Shown here: one piece after another, positions 35,293-43,782 of the stretch
Numbering within the stretch: the first letter of the stretch is position 1
How the letters are laid out: each line of letters opens with the position of its first letter
The notes under the pieces: model-generated
What the model saw: only the letters and a program-made list of their open reading frames with translations
Databases searched by the model: none
What the model was told of the DNA's origin: nothing
From: an uncultured Muribaculaceae bacterium
GTDB lineage: Bacteria; Bacteroidota; Bacteroidia; Bacteroidales; Muribaculaceae
Length of the DNA stretch: 64,000 nt
Assembly: GCA_947627615.1 (NCBI GenBank)
Contig: CANQWS010000011.1
Location: forward strand, 16,518-80,517
Direction: 5' to 3'
Position numbers and translations under genes: made by a program

Positions 35293-36141
35293 TCAGAGTT
35301 TCCTAAGAGCCACGGATGCCCAGTCGTTGAGCACGGTTGAATCCTCGAATTTCAGCCCGAGCGGTTCGGCGTGCTGCATTATGACCGGAATGTCATGCTC
35401 GTAGAAACCACTCAGAATCAATACGCCGCCGGGAGCCATGGCCTCATGATAACGCGGCAGGTCGGCCGTTATGACATTGCGGTTGATGTTGGCCAGCATC
35501 ACGTCGGCCTTATACGGGACATCGGCGAGCATAGCGGCGTCGCCGTGAATCATTTTGACCTGCAGCTGATTGTTCAGGCGGCAGTTGTCAACGGCATTTT
35601 CCCAGGCCGGTTCGTCGATTTCGATGCCTGTGACGGGAGCCGCTCCCCGCATGGAGGCGAGGATGGCGAGTATGCCGGTGCCGGTGCCCATGTCTATGAC
35701 GCTCTTGCCTTGAAGATCCATGTCAAGCAGGCGCGACAGAATCAGGGAGGTGGTGGAGTGGTGCCCGGTACCGAATGCCATCTTCGGGTCTATGACAATG
35801 TCGTAGGTGCAGCGGGGTATATCCGTGTGGAATGACGAGTGAATCACGCATCTGTCGGCCACGACAATAGGCTTGAAGTAGTTTTTCTCCCACTCATGGT
35901 TCCAGTCCTGACCTTCGATGGTTTCGGCGGTCCATTCGATGTCGAGGTCACTCCATGGCATGAGGTCAAGGGCCGAACGTAGCTCCGGACTGTAGGCGGC
36001 CGCGCTTATGTAGGCTGTCAGGCCGTTCTCGTCGGGCACGAATGTCTCGAACCCGGCATCGGCGAGCAGTGCGGCCGCGGTGTCGGTAACGGTTTCAGAA
36101 CAGGGAGAGATGTCGATGCGTACTTTTGTGTAATCGTTCAC
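35293..36141 (-). CDS. prmA: Ribosomal protein L11 methyltransferase
   Basis: A 282-residue SAM-dependent methyltransferase that trimethylates ribosomal protein L11. Motif I is VIDMGTGTGILAILAS, preceded by PKMAFGTGHHSTT and followed by MLANINRNV (the N-x-P-Y-like motif in this family reads A-N-I-N). The N-terminal substrate-recognition domain is present, so it is full length. The start codon is GTG at 36141. A 41-bp gap separates it from the upstream 96-aa gene on the same strand. Confidence 0.92.
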   Translation of the reverse strand: MNDYTKVRIDISPCSETVTDTAAALLADAGFETFVPDENGLTAYISAAAYSPELRSALDLMPWSDLDIEWTAETIEGQDWNHEWEKNYFKPIVVADRCVIHSSFHTDIPRCTYDIVIDPKMAFGTGHHSTTSLILSRLLDMDLQGKSVIDMGTGTGILAILASMRGAAPVTGIEIDEPAWENAVDNCRLNNQLQVKMIHGDAAMLADVPYKADVMLANINRNVITADLPRYHEAMAPGGVLILSGFYEHDIPVIMQHAEPLGLKFEDSTVLNDWASVALRKL

Positions 36142-36182
36142 GGAAAAAACGGATATGGAAATGTGATTGGTCGGTGCGCGGA

Positions 36183-36473
36183 TTATTTCCTGCGCTTGAT
36201 TCTGGATATTATCGAGAAAAGTTTTGTCGCAGTCTTGTAGGCCAGAAAGGCATAGTCCATGTAGCTGAGCCCTTTCAACATCCTTGAGGCGATTCCATGA
36301 GGCCCGAAATCAGGCATGGCCTGCTTGACGGAATCAATGCGTGATGTCAGTCTCATCTGTTGTATCTCGCTCCGGGCCAGAAGATAGGCCCGTCTGTAGC
36401 GCAATTCGTCAATGTCATATCCCTTCCAGGTGGTGGCATTCGTTGTTCCGGATTCAGATTCCAAGGCTTTCAT
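36183..36473 (-). CDS. Hypothetical 96-aa protein downstream of a YqjE-like gene
   Basis: From the ATG at 36473: an N-terminal polar part (GYDIDELRYRRAYLLARSEI), a basic middle and a C-terminal helix ending IISRIKRRK. It lacks clear membrane helices. It follows the YqjE-like gene by 17 bp, in the place that YqjK occupies in the E. coli yqjD-yqjE-yqjK cluster. Equivalence is suggested only by position, size and basic character. Confidence 0.6.
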   Translation of the reverse strand: MKALESESGTTNATTWKGYDIDELRYRRAYLLARSEIQQMRLTSRIDSVKQAMPDFGPHGIASRMLKGLSYMDYAFLAYKTATKLFSIISRIKRRK

Positions 36474-36490
36474 GATTCGGATTGCTGGAT

Positions 36491-36829
36491 TTATTTGAGG
36501 ATTATACGTGAAATCATCCGCGCCATGGGGTTGAGGATAAGCGGCTTGCGGAATACGATAAGCGAAACTATGAGCAGGAGATAAAGTCCGGCCATGATGA
36601 GACAGCTCCATGTGGCTCCCAGATATCCGGCCATCCAGTCAATCGCCGCCATGGAGAGGAAAAAGAATGCGATTACTGCCAGCAATACACCTATCATCCC
36701 TACGGCAAGATTTGAAAGCAGGATGGATAATTTCTCGGTTACAGTCAGCTTGCCGTATTCAAGACGAAGTTTCAGATACTCCTTGCCTTCGGATATGAAT
36801 TCTTTGAATTGGTTGGTCTGTTCGCTCAT
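36491..36829 (-). CDS. Phage-holin-3_6 (YqjE-like) membrane protein
   Basis: From the ATG at 36829, 112 residues: an amphipathic N-terminus (FKEFISEGKEYLKLRLEYGK), then two membrane helices (about 45-68 and 77-97) and a basic tail. This is the pattern of the actinobacterial/Bacteroidetes holin superfamily III, homologous to E. coli YqjE, which is a stationary-phase inner-membrane protein. It is not a lysis holin in this context. Operon with the 96-aa gene; YtxH-type genes lie upstream. Confidence 0.75.
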   Translation of the reverse strand: MSEQTNQFKEFISEGKEYLKLRLEYGKLTVTEKLSILLSNLAVGMIGVLLAVIAFFFLSMAAIDWMAGYLGATWSCLIMAGLYLLLIVSLIVFRKPLILNPMARMISRIILK

Positions 36830-36890
36830 TTTAGGATTGTTAAAGAGTTTGTGATACCTGATACAGGTCTGAGGGCCGCAAAAGCGCATT

Positions 36891-36916
36891 TCCGCAGGAT
36901 GATACCTGCGGATTTT
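36891..36916. terminator. Hairpin between the YtxH and YqjE-like genes
   Basis: 8-bp inverted repeat TCCGCAGG (36891-36898) / CCTGCGGA (36905-36912), followed by TTTT on the plus strand. On the minus strand the following bases are less U-rich, so it may be a processing or attenuation structure. Confidence 0.5.
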
Positions 36917-36987
36917 GTTTCAGTCAGCTGGCTGACCGTGCGGAATTATTGTCAGGCCCGGACTCCCGCAGGGGGAGCCGGATACTT

Positions 36988-37182
36988 TCAGTCTATATCG
37001 GCTGTCAGTTGCTCCACAAGAGCGTCGATTTCGCTCTGTGTACAGATAATCCCTTTCTTCTGGAGCGCTTCCTTGATTTTGCGACGGAGGTCGGTTCCTT
37101 TTTCAGGAGCGAGCAAAACAGCGGCAGCACCACCAATGAGAGCGCCGCCGATAAAAGCGTAGAGAATGCTAAGATTGTTCAT
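36988..37182 (-). CDS. YtxH-domain protein (first copy)
   Basis: A 64-residue protein: one glycine-rich membrane helix (YAFIGGALIGGAAAVLLAPEKG) followed by a charged helical tail (DLRRKIKEALQKKG). This is the YtxH/gas-vesicle-like pattern; E. coli relatives (YqjD/ElaB) are tail-type membrane proteins linked to ribosomes in stationary phase. It is paralogous to the gene at 37350-37550. Role here inferred as stress-related. Confidence 0.8.
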   Translation of the reverse strand: MNNLSILYAFIGGALIGGAAAVLLAPEKGTDLRRKIKEALQKKGIICTQSEIDALVEQLTADID

Positions 37183-37233
37183 GATGTATATTGAGTTATG
37201 ATAAGATTGTTCTGTAATTTTTGATGTGAAAAG

Positions 37234-37278
37234 CCAAGGGGCAAGGAAATCCTCGCTAAGGCATTTCCTCTCCCTTGG
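37234..37278 (-). terminator. Terminator after the second YtxH gene
   Basis: Long inverted repeat: CCAAGGG and AAGGAAAT arms (37234-37250) pair with ATTTCCT and CCCTTGG (37263-37278). On the minus strand it is followed by CTTTTC. It lies between the two YtxH genes. Confidence 0.7.
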
Positions 37279-37349
37279 ATCGTAATCGGTTTTCAGTGTC
37301 GGGTCAAAGCTGAAACGAAAACTTTTACAAAATGTGCCGTGGCACCGGA

Positions 37350-37550
37350 TTATTTGTTTTCGAGATCCTCAGCGATGGCATCGGCGAGTTCTTCCACTTT
37401 TGACTTTTTGAGCTTTATTCCTTTTTCGCGGAGAAAGCTGGCGATTTCTTTACGTGTGTTTTCGCCTTTGTCAGGAGCGAAGAGAAGACCTGCGGCTGCG
37501 CCTACGAATGCACCGCCAAGAGCTGCTAAGACAATCTGTAATGGTTTCAT
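37350..37550 (-). CDS. YtxH-domain protein (second copy)
   Basis: A 66-residue protein with a Gly/Ala-rich membrane helix (VLAALGGAFVGAAAGLLFAP) and a charged tail (DKGENTRKEIASFLREKGIK). Same layout as the copy at 36988-37182, with clear similarity, so a local duplication. A terminator separates the two, so they are probably transcribed separately. Confidence 0.8.
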   Translation of the reverse strand: MKPLQIVLAALGGAFVGAAAGLLFAPDKGENTRKEIASFLREKGIKLKKSKVEELADAIAEDLENK

Positions 37551-37857
37551 TTTCTCTAATTGGGTTATGAATGTATATGATAGTAAAAGTTAGTTGGCTG
37601 ATATTACAACGCCGCAATGGAACTAAAGTTCAAAACGTCCGCCATAAATTTTACAGCGATGCTAAATTAACACATTTATTTTATCCTGCCAAATTTTTTT
37701 AAATAACGGCCTAAATCCGTAAGTCAGCGCATATATTATTGTCAGGATGGAGGAAAATTCGTAACTTTGCGATATGCGTGGCGCCTTCTGAGGTTTTGTC
37801 GCGCGTTACCAAAAACCGCAGTAAACAAACAATAACCAATATTTTTAATACCTTCCA
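37551..37857. other. Divergent intergenic region
   Basis: 307 bp between the second YtxH gene and the GH20 gene. Apart from the plus-strand promoter at 37739-37769 it is AT-rich and I see no gene. Confidence 0.6.
37739..37769 (+). promoter_or_regulatory. Promoter of the GH20 gene
   Basis: TTG (37739-37741), 20-bp spacer, TAACTTTG (37762-37769): exact Bacteroidetes TTG-N20-TAnnTTTG. The transcript would have a leader of about 80 bases. Confidence 0.7.
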
Positions 37858-40191
37858 ATGAACAAATCGTTTATGAAAGCAGCCTTTGTAGCTGCCGCCA
37901 TGGCCGTAGGCGCAAGCCAGAGCCAGGCTGCGGAAATCGCTGCCAACTATGAGGTGATTCCGTTGCCCCAGCAAGTCATGCCGGGCCGCGGACTTCCTTT
38001 CGGATTGAATTCCGGGACAGTAATCGTGGTGCCCAAAGGCGATGCAGTGCTCAAACGCAATGCCGAACTGCTTGCGGGCTATCTCAAGGACATGACAGGC
38101 ATCAGTCCCAGAATCGTTACCAAAACGCCCAAAAGCAATGCTATTGTACTGAAAGCAAGTCTTAAGAATTCCAACAGCGAGGCCTATACCCTCAACGTTG
38201 ATCAGAATTTCATTACGATTGACGGAGCTTCGGCTGCCGGAAATTTTTACGGCATCCAGACCCTGCGCAAGTCCATAGCTACCCCGGCCAAAGCCGGCGA
38301 CGAGGTGATATTTCCCTCGGTGAGCATTTCCGACGCGCCGCGTTTCAGCTATCGTGGCGCCCATTTCGACACGGCCCGTCATTTCTTCCCCGTGGATTCC
38401 GTCAAGTCATTCATTGACATGCTCGCGCTTCACAATGTGAACCGCTTCCACTGGCACCTTACGGAAGACCAGGGATGGCGTCTCGAGAGCAAAAAATATC
38501 CGCTGCTCACAGAGATCGGTTCCAAACGCAAAGGCACCGTGCTCGGCCGTAACGGAAACACCTACGACGGCATTCCTTACGGAGGTTATTACACACAGGA
38601 CGAGGCCCGCGACATTGTGAAATATGCCGCCGACCGTCACATAACGGTGATTCCTGAAATAGACCTTCCGGGCCACATGCTCGGAGCGTTGGCCGCATAT
38701 CCGGAGCTGGGATGCACGGGCGGTCCGTATGAGGTGTGGCAGCGCTGGGGCGTGGCCGACGATGTGCTGTGTGCCGGCAATGACAAGACTCTCAAATTTA
38801 TCGATGACATCCTGCTCGAAGTGATGGACATCTTCCCCTCGGAATATATTCATATCGGAGGTGACGAATGTCCCAAAATCCGCTGGGAGAAGTGTCCCAA
38901 ATGTCAGGCCCGCATCAAGGAACTAGGCCTCAAGAGCGACAGTCACAGCTCTGCCGAACAGAAACTCCAGAATTTCGTGATGGCCCACGCCGCAGAGACT
39001 CTCGGCACCAAGGGACGCAAGATGATAGGATGGGACGAAATCCTTGAAGGCGGTCTGTTCCCCGGAGCCACGGTGATGTCATGGCGCGGTTCGGAAGCCG
39101 CTGCCGAAGCTGCGAAGCAGGGTCACGACGCTATCCTCACGCCCACCAACTTCTGCTATTTCGATTACTGCCAGAGCATGAATCCCGAGCTGGAGCCGCT
39201 CGGAATAGGCGGATATGTTCCTGTGGAAAAAGTCTACAGCCTCGAACCCATAAGCCCCGAACTGACGCCTGACCAGGCAAAACACATAATCGGCGCTCAG
39301 GCCAATCTCTGGACCGAGTACATTCCTACGCTGAGCCACGCGCAGTACATGGAACTCCCGCGTCTGGCCGCCATGTCGGAAGTGCAGTGGACAGCTCCCG
39401 AACAGAAAGATTACACTCATTTCACCAAACGTCTGCCTCAGCTCATCGAGCAGTATAAGAACGAGGGTTACAACTACGCAAAACACGTGTTTGACGTAAA
39501 GGGCTCTCTGGAGGCCAAGAACGGAGTGATAACGGCTGAATTCTCCACTATCGACGATGCTCCTATCTATTATACACTTGACGGAACCGAGCCTACGGAA
39601 GCTTCATCGCGTTACGTGAAGCCGGTGACCATTGACCATAGCGCCAAGATTCGCGCCGTGGTTATCCGTCCTGAAGGCCGCACCCGCGAGTGGTGTGACA
39701 GCGTGTCGTTCAACAAGGCTACCGGTGCGAAAGTGACTTTGGCCCATGCGCCCCATTCACGTTATGCTTCGACCGGCGCCGGTGTCCTGACCGACGGACG
39801 TTTCGGAGGCGAAGCTTTCGGAACCGGTGACTGGCTCGGATTCAGTCACGACGATCTTGACGCCACCATAGACCTCGGCCGAGAAATGAATATTGGAAGC
39901 GTGGCTTTCACTGCGCTTGTCAACACTCCCAACTGGATTTTCGACACTCCTGAGGTGATTGTGGAAGTTTCCAATGACGGAAAGGATTTCAGGCGCGTTG
40001 CTGCCGAGACCTATCCCGTGCCCTCGGGAGAGGAAACCAGACTCGCACGCCACAAACTGAATTTCGATACAACGGCCGTACGCTATGTGCGCGTTCTTGT
40101 GCGTCACATTGACTCCATTCCCGAGTGGCACGGCTCTCAGAGCGCCGGACGTCCGGGCTTTGTGTTCGTCGATGAAATAGTGATTGACTGA
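37858..40191 (+). CDS. Beta-N-acetylhexosaminidase (GH20)
   Basis: A 777-residue secreted enzyme: signal peptide (AMAVGASQSQAA), GH20b domain (about 30-155), GH20 catalytic barrel (about 160-500) with the Asp336-Glu337 pair in HIGGDE, a chitobiase-type C-terminal domain (DGTEPTEASSRYVKP) and an F5/8-type C lectin-like domain at the end (LGREMNIGSVAFTALVN ... RYVRVLVRHI). It removes terminal beta-linked GlcNAc or GalNAc from glycans such as mucin or glycosaminoglycans. No SusC/D pair lies nearby. Periplasmic or surface location is likely. Confidence 0.94.
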   Translation: MNKSFMKAAFVAAAMAVGASQSQAAEIAANYEVIPLPQQVMPGRGLPFGLNSGTVIVVPKGDAVLKRNAELLAGYLKDMTGISPRIVTKTPKSNAIVLKASLKNSNSEAYTLNVDQNFITIDGASAAGNFYGIQTLRKSIATPAKAGDEVIFPSVSISDAPRFSYRGAHFDTARHFFPVDSVKSFIDMLALHNVNRFHWHLTEDQGWRLESKKYPLLTEIGSKRKGTVLGRNGNTYDGIPYGGYYTQDEARDIVKYAADRHITVIPEIDLPGHMLGALAAYPELGCTGGPYEVWQRWGVADDVLCAGNDKTLKFIDDILLEVMDIFPSEYIHIGGDECPKIRWEKCPKCQARIKELGLKSDSHSSAEQKLQNFVMAHAAETLGTKGRKMIGWDEILEGGLFPGATVMSWRGSEAAAEAAKQGHDAILTPTNFCYFDYCQSMNPELEPLGIGGYVPVEKVYSLEPISPELTPDQAKHIIGAQANLWTEYIPTLSHAQYMELPRLAAMSEVQWTAPEQKDYTHFTKRLPQLIEQYKNEGYNYAKHVFDVKGSLEAKNGVITAEFSTIDDAPIYYTLDGTEPTEASSRYVKPVTIDHSAKIRAVVIRPEGRTREWCDSVSFNKATGAKVTLAHAPHSRYASTGAGVLTDGRFGGEAFGTGDWLGFSHDDLDATIDLGREMNIGSVAFTALVNTPNWIFDTPEVIVEVSNDGKDFRRVAAETYPVPSGEETRLARHKLNFDTTAVRYVRVLVRHIDSIPEWHGSQSAGRPGFVFVDEIVID

Positions 40192-40210
40192 GATTCTATC
40201 GCTCCCTGAA

Positions 40211-40252
40211 TAACACAGAGGCCGCATCAGTTATGGTGCGGCCTCTGTGTTA
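40211..40252. terminator. Bidirectional terminator between GH20 and rpoD-type genes
   Basis: Perfect 16-bp inverted repeat (40211-40226 and 40237-40252; TAACACAGAGGCCGCA) with a 10-base loop, between convergent genes. Confidence 0.85.
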
Positions 40253-40269
40253 TATTTATTTGTGTGAGT

Positions 40270-41130
40270 CTATTGTCCGAGATAGGGTTTGAGCAGGCGG
40301 CTTTTCTGCCCTTTGAGACGACGGATGGCCTTTTCCTTAATCTGCCTTACGCGTTCGCGTGTAAGGTCGAATTTGTCTCCGATTTCCTCAAGCGACATTT
40401 CCTGACAGCCTATTCCGAAAAACATTTTCAGAATGTCGCGCTCGCGTTCCGTAAGCTGCTTGAGAGCGCGGTCAATCTCGAGTGCGAGTGATTCGCGGTT
40501 GAGCGAGTGGTCGGCCATAGGGGAGTCGTCGTTAGTCAGCACGTCAAGGAGGCTGTTGTCCTCGCCCTCAACAAAAGGCGCGTCGACGGATATGTGTCGG
40601 CCGGAGACTTTCAGCGTGTCGGCAATCTTCTCCACATCGACATTCATCGATTCGGCGAGTTCTTCGGCCGACGGACGGCGCTCGTTGTCCTGTTCGAAAC
40701 GTGACAGCGCCTTGGAGATTTTGTTCAGCGAGCCCACCTGATTCAGCGGCAGACGCACTATGCGGCTCTGTTCGGCCAGCGCCTGAAGGATTGACTGGCG
40801 AATCCACCAGACGGCGTAGGAAATGAATTTGAAGCCTCGGGTCTCGTCGAACTTCCGTGCGGCCTTTATCAGGCCGAGGTTGCCCTCGTTGATGAGGTCC
40901 GGCAGGCTCAGACCCTGATTCTGGTATTGCTTGGCCACGGAGACAACAAAGCGCAGGTTGGCTCTGGTCAGGCGGTCAAGAGCTCTCTCGTCGCCCTGAC
41001 GGATCCGCTGGGCGAGTTCAACTTCTTCCTCGATGGATATGAGTTCCTCACGTCCTATTTCCTGAAGATATTTGTCGAGAGAGGGGCTTTCGCGGTTGGT
41101 TATTGATTTATTGATTTTTAATTGTCGCAT
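40270..41130 (-). CDS. rpoD: Primary-type sigma factor RpoD (copy 1)
   Basis: A 286-residue sigma-70 lacking region 1.1, the short form typical of Bacteroidetes ([10 protein letters not shown] start). Region 1.2 ([15 protein letters not shown]), region 2 ([20 protein letters not shown] and [15 protein letters not shown]), region 3 and region 4 ([40 protein letters not shown]) are intact. It directs housekeeping transcription at TAnnTTTG promoters. A near-identical gene lies directly upstream. It has its own consensus promoter (41153-41183) and terminator. Confidence 0.92.
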   Translation of the reverse strand: MRQLKINKSITNRESPSLDKYLQEIGREELISIEEEVELAQRIRQGDERALDRLTRANLRFVVSVAKQYQNQGLSLPDLINEGNLGLIKAARKFDETRGFKFISYAVWWIRQSILQALAEQSRIVRLPLNQVGSLNKISKALSRFEQDNERRPSAEELAESMNVDVEKIADTLKVSGRHISVDAPFVEGEDNSLLDVLTNDDSPMADHSLNRESLALEIDRALKQLTERERDILKMFFGIGCQEMSLEEIGDKFDLTRERVRQIKEKAIRRLKGQKSRLLKPYLGQ

Positions 41131-41152
41131 AGTCAGAATCAAGGTTAATGCA

Positions 41153-41183
41153 CAAAGATACTGGAAAAAATCGTAAAATCCAA
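41153..41183 (-). promoter_or_regulatory. Promoter of sigma gene copy 1
   Basis: On the minus strand: TTG (41181-41183), 20-bp spacer, TATCTTTG (41153-41160), an exact Bacteroidetes promoter, 22 bp before the start codon. It shows the two sigma genes are separately transcribed. Confidence 0.75.
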
Positions 41184-41218
41184 TAAATCACCCAAAAACC
41201 TCGGAAGGGCAGAAAAAA

Positions 41219-41265
41219 GCATATCAGAATCGGATATCGCTGCGGATATGTCGATTCTGATATGC
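41219..41265 (-). terminator. Terminator after sigma gene copy 2
   Basis: Perfect 14-bp inverted repeat GCATATCAGAATCG / CGATTCTGATATGC (41219-41232, 41252-41265), followed on the minus strand by six U residues. Confidence 0.85.
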
Positions 41266-41303
41266 GGTATGTCGTGTGTTCCCTGCGTGGGGGCTATTGC
41301 CTG

Positions 41304-42161
41304 TTATCCGAGGAATGTGCGCAGATGGCGGCTGCGCTGTCCTTTGAGGCGGCGAATGGCTTTCTCCTTTATCTGACGCACGCGCTCGCGCGTAAGGTCG
41401 AATTTCAGGGCTATTTCCTCAAGAGTCATTTCCTGACCGCCTATGCCGAAGAACATTTTCAGGATGTCGCGTTCACGCGGGCTCAGCTGGCTGAGGGCAC
41501 GCTCCACTTCCACGGAGAGTGATTCCTGATTCAGGGAGGAATCGGTATTGGGCGCGTCGGCGTCGGTGAGCACATCCATGAGGCTGTTGTCCTCGGAATC
41601 GGAGAACGGGGCGTCAAGTGATGTGTGACGACCGTTGACGCTGACGGATTCCGAAATCTTGTCCACGTCAATGTTGAGAAGCTCCGACAGTTCCTCGGGC
41701 GAGGGTTTGCGCTGGAATTTCTGCTCGAACTGGCCTATGGCCTTGTTGATTTTGTTAAGTGAACCCACCTGATTCAGCGGCAGGCGCACTATGCGGCTCT
41801 GTTCGGCCAGTGCCTGAAGGATTGACTGGCGAATCCACCAGACGGCGTAGGAGATGAATTTGAAGCCTCGGGTCTCGTCGAACTTCTGGGCTGCCTTTAT
41901 CAGTCCCACGTTTCCTTCGTTGATGAGGTCAGGGAGGCTCAGACCCTGATTCTGATATTGTTTGGCAACAGAAACAACGAATCGCAGGTTGGCGCAGACC
42001 AGACGGTCAAGCGCACGCTGGTCGCCCTGACGTATACGCTGGGCGAGTTCAACTTCTTCATCGATACTAAGGAGTTCCTGGCGGCCTATTTCCTGAAGAT
42101 ATTTGTCGAGTGACGCGGTGTCGCGGCTCGTAATCGAGCGGATGATTTTTAGCTGTCTCAT
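41304..42161 (-). CDS. Primary-type sigma factor RpoD paralogue (copy 2)
   Basis: A 285-residue sigma-70 (ATG 42161, [10 protein letters not shown]) strongly similar to copy 1 across regions 1.2 to 4; DNA-binding helices in regions 2.4 and 4.2 are the same ([40 protein letters not shown]). Differences cluster in region 3 ([20 protein letters not shown]) and a linker near residues 185-215. Both copies look functional. This is either a recent duplication or a stress/growth-phase variant of the housekeeping factor. A TACCTTTG box at 42185-42192 precedes it. Confidence 0.9.
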   Translation of the reverse strand: MRQLKIIRSITSRDTASLDKYLQEIGRQELLSIDEEVELAQRIRQGDQRALDRLVCANLRFVVSVAKQYQNQGLSLPDLINEGNVGLIKAAQKFDETRGFKFISYAVWWIRQSILQALAEQSRIVRLPLNQVGSLNKINKAIGQFEQKFQRKPSPEELSELLNIDVDKISESVSVNGRHTSLDAPFSDSEDNSLMDVLTDADAPNTDSSLNQESLSVEVERALSQLSPRERDILKMFFGIGGQEMTLEEIALKFDLTRERVRQIKEKAIRRLKGQRSRHLRTFLG

Positions 42162-42184
42162 GTATGTATGCGGCAAAAAGTGTG

Positions 42185-42192
42185 CAAAGGTA
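42185..42192 (-). promoter_or_regulatory. Promoter -7 box of sigma gene copy 2
   Basis: TACCTTTG on the minus strand fits TAnnTTTG, 24 bp before the ATG. No TTG at the usual -33 spacing, unlike copy 1. Confidence 0.5.
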
Positions 42193-42256
42193 GTAATTTT
42201 ATCCGAGTTTCATACGCTTCCAAGAGCATATTTTTAATCATTTGTGGCAAAGAAGT

Positions 42257-42310
42257 CATTTTTAAGACCCTTTTGTCAAGAGTAGATAACAAGTCAGAGT
42301 CTTAAAAGTG
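42257..42310. repeat. Long inverted repeat upstream of sigma gene copy 2
   Basis: Arms 42257-42268 and 42299-42310 (ATTTTTAAGAC-type / GTCTTAAAAGT, one wobble) with a further inner stem TTGT / ACAA. It lies between the ABC-permease terminator and the sigma -7 box, so it could be an operator, a small RNA or a second terminator. Role unknown. Confidence 0.45.
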
Positions 42311-42369
42311 AGCATAAGGACCGAAAAAAGAACAGCAAAAAGCGTGCCTGACATCATTAATATGACATA

Positions 42370-42413
42370 AAAGCCCGCATGGCTGATTTCGGGTTGAAAT
42401 CCATGCGGACTTT
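42370..42413 (-). terminator. Terminator after the ABC permease gene
   Basis: 13-bp inverted repeat with one mismatch (AAAGCCCGCATGG, 42370-42382; CCATGCGGACTTT, 42401-42413), 31 bp beyond the stop codon. Confidence 0.65.
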
Positions 42414-42444
42414 ATGACTTTATGGCATGTAGGCCGGGAGGCGT

Positions 42445-43749
42445 TTATTTGTAGTTGATCCAGTGAACGAGATCTTTCACCGACGGTTTTTTACCGTACA
42501 TGAATATTCCCACACGGTAAATCTTGGCTGCCACCCAGACGGCTCCGAGGAACGATGCATAGAGCACCACGAGCGACACCGCTATCTCCCAGGCCGGAAT
42601 GCCGAACGGAATGCGGGCCATCATGACCATGGGCGATGTGAAGGGGATGAACGATGACCAGACGGCGAGCTGTGAGCTCGGGTCGGATATGGATGTTGTC
42701 GCGAGAATTATGCCGAGGATTATGGGAATCACTACCACGCTCTGGAGCTGACTTGCATCCTGAATGTTATCCACTGCGGAGCCTATGGCGGCGAATATGG
42801 CCGCATAGAAAAGGAATCCGCCGATCAGGAAGGCGAGCAGGAGGGCGAAGAGTTCTATTATGTAGGCTACGTTTCCGAGAACCGAAAGGGCCTGGACAAT
42901 CTCTATGTCCGTGGAGAGTGATTCGGCGGATGTCGTCCCGGCGTTCAGCGCGGCTATGTCGGCCGTCACATCAGCGGGTATGAGCGCCGGCATGACGAAT
43001 GCCGACATGGAGGCGAGCAGCGCGCCCCATATAACAATCTGGGTCACGGCAACAAGACCTATGCCCACGATTTTACCGAGCATGAGCTGAGTAGGTCGTA
43101 CCGAGCTTACCACTATTTCAAGAACGCGGTTGTTCTTTTCCTCGATGATGCTTGTCATGACCATCTGTCCGTAGAGCAGCAGGGCCATGTAGAGGAAAAA
43201 CGTAAGGCCGAGTCCGAGCATGTAGCTCAGCATTGTCGAGGATTCCGATGATTCCTCGTCGTTGCGCAGCGACTGGATTTTTACGTCGGAGTGGATAGAC
43301 TTGATTATGTTGTCAAGATCGGCTATATTATACTCCTTCAGCTTGTACTGTTCTACGATGTTGTCGACCTGATTGGTGATTTCGGACTCCACTTCCATTG
43401 ATGAGGGACCTGACGAGAACATCTGCATGGTAGCCTCGCCTGAAAGCGTGTTGGCCGGAATCACAAGCACGGCATCGGCCGTTTCCACTTTTCTGGCCGA
43501 ATCTACAGTGAGGTCTGTGGCGGAGAAGGTGAGTGTCTTGGTGTTCTCAAGCTTCGGGGCAATGACTCCGGTTTTGTCTATCACGAGAATCTGTCGGGAC
43601 TCGCTTTCGGAGAACATGGCTATCAGTGCCGGCAGCGCCATGAGCGCGAGCATGAACACCGGCATGAGTATGGTGGTGATGATGAAGCTTTTCTTGCTGA
43701 CGCGTTCAAGATATTCGCGTCGGATTATTATGGCTGTCTTTGAGTTCAT
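42445..43749 (-). CDS. ABC-2-type transporter permease (NatB-like)
   Basis: A 434-residue permease with one N-terminal membrane helix (IIRREYLERVSKKSFIITTI start), a large periplasmic domain (about 45-180) and five or six C-terminal helices (MTSIIEEKNNRVLEIVVSSV is the ABC-2 signature region). It resembles NatB-type exporters of ions or drugs. Its ATPase gene lies 33 bp upstream on the same strand; together they form a two-component exporter. Substrate unknown. Confidence 0.85.
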   Translation of the reverse strand: MNSKTAIIIRREYLERVSKKSFIITTILMPVFMLALMALPALIAMFSESESRQILVIDKTGVIAPKLENTKTLTFSATDLTVDSARKVETADAVLVIPANTLSGEATMQMFSSGPSSMEVESEITNQVDNIVEQYKLKEYNIADLDNIIKSIHSDVKIQSLRNDEESSESSTMLSYMLGLGLTFFLYMALLLYGQMVMTSIIEEKNNRVLEIVVSSVRPTQLMLGKIVGIGLVAVTQIVIWGALLASMSAFVMPALIPADVTADIAALNAGTTSAESLSTDIEIVQALSVLGNVAYIIELFALLLAFLIGGFLFYAAIFAAIGSAVDNIQDASQLQSVVVIPIILGIILATTSISDPSSQLAVWSSFIPFTSPMVMMARIPFGIPAWEIAVSLVVLYASFLGAVWVAAKIYRVGIFMYGKKPSVKDLVHWINYK

Positions 43750-43782
43750 GGGTTTGGAATGACAATGTTATGTGTTCGGTAA

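Noticed and set aside
36491..36829. Phage lysis holin
   Set aside because: The family name contains holin, but context (YtxH genes, PrmA) and similarity to YqjE point to a cellular membrane protein.
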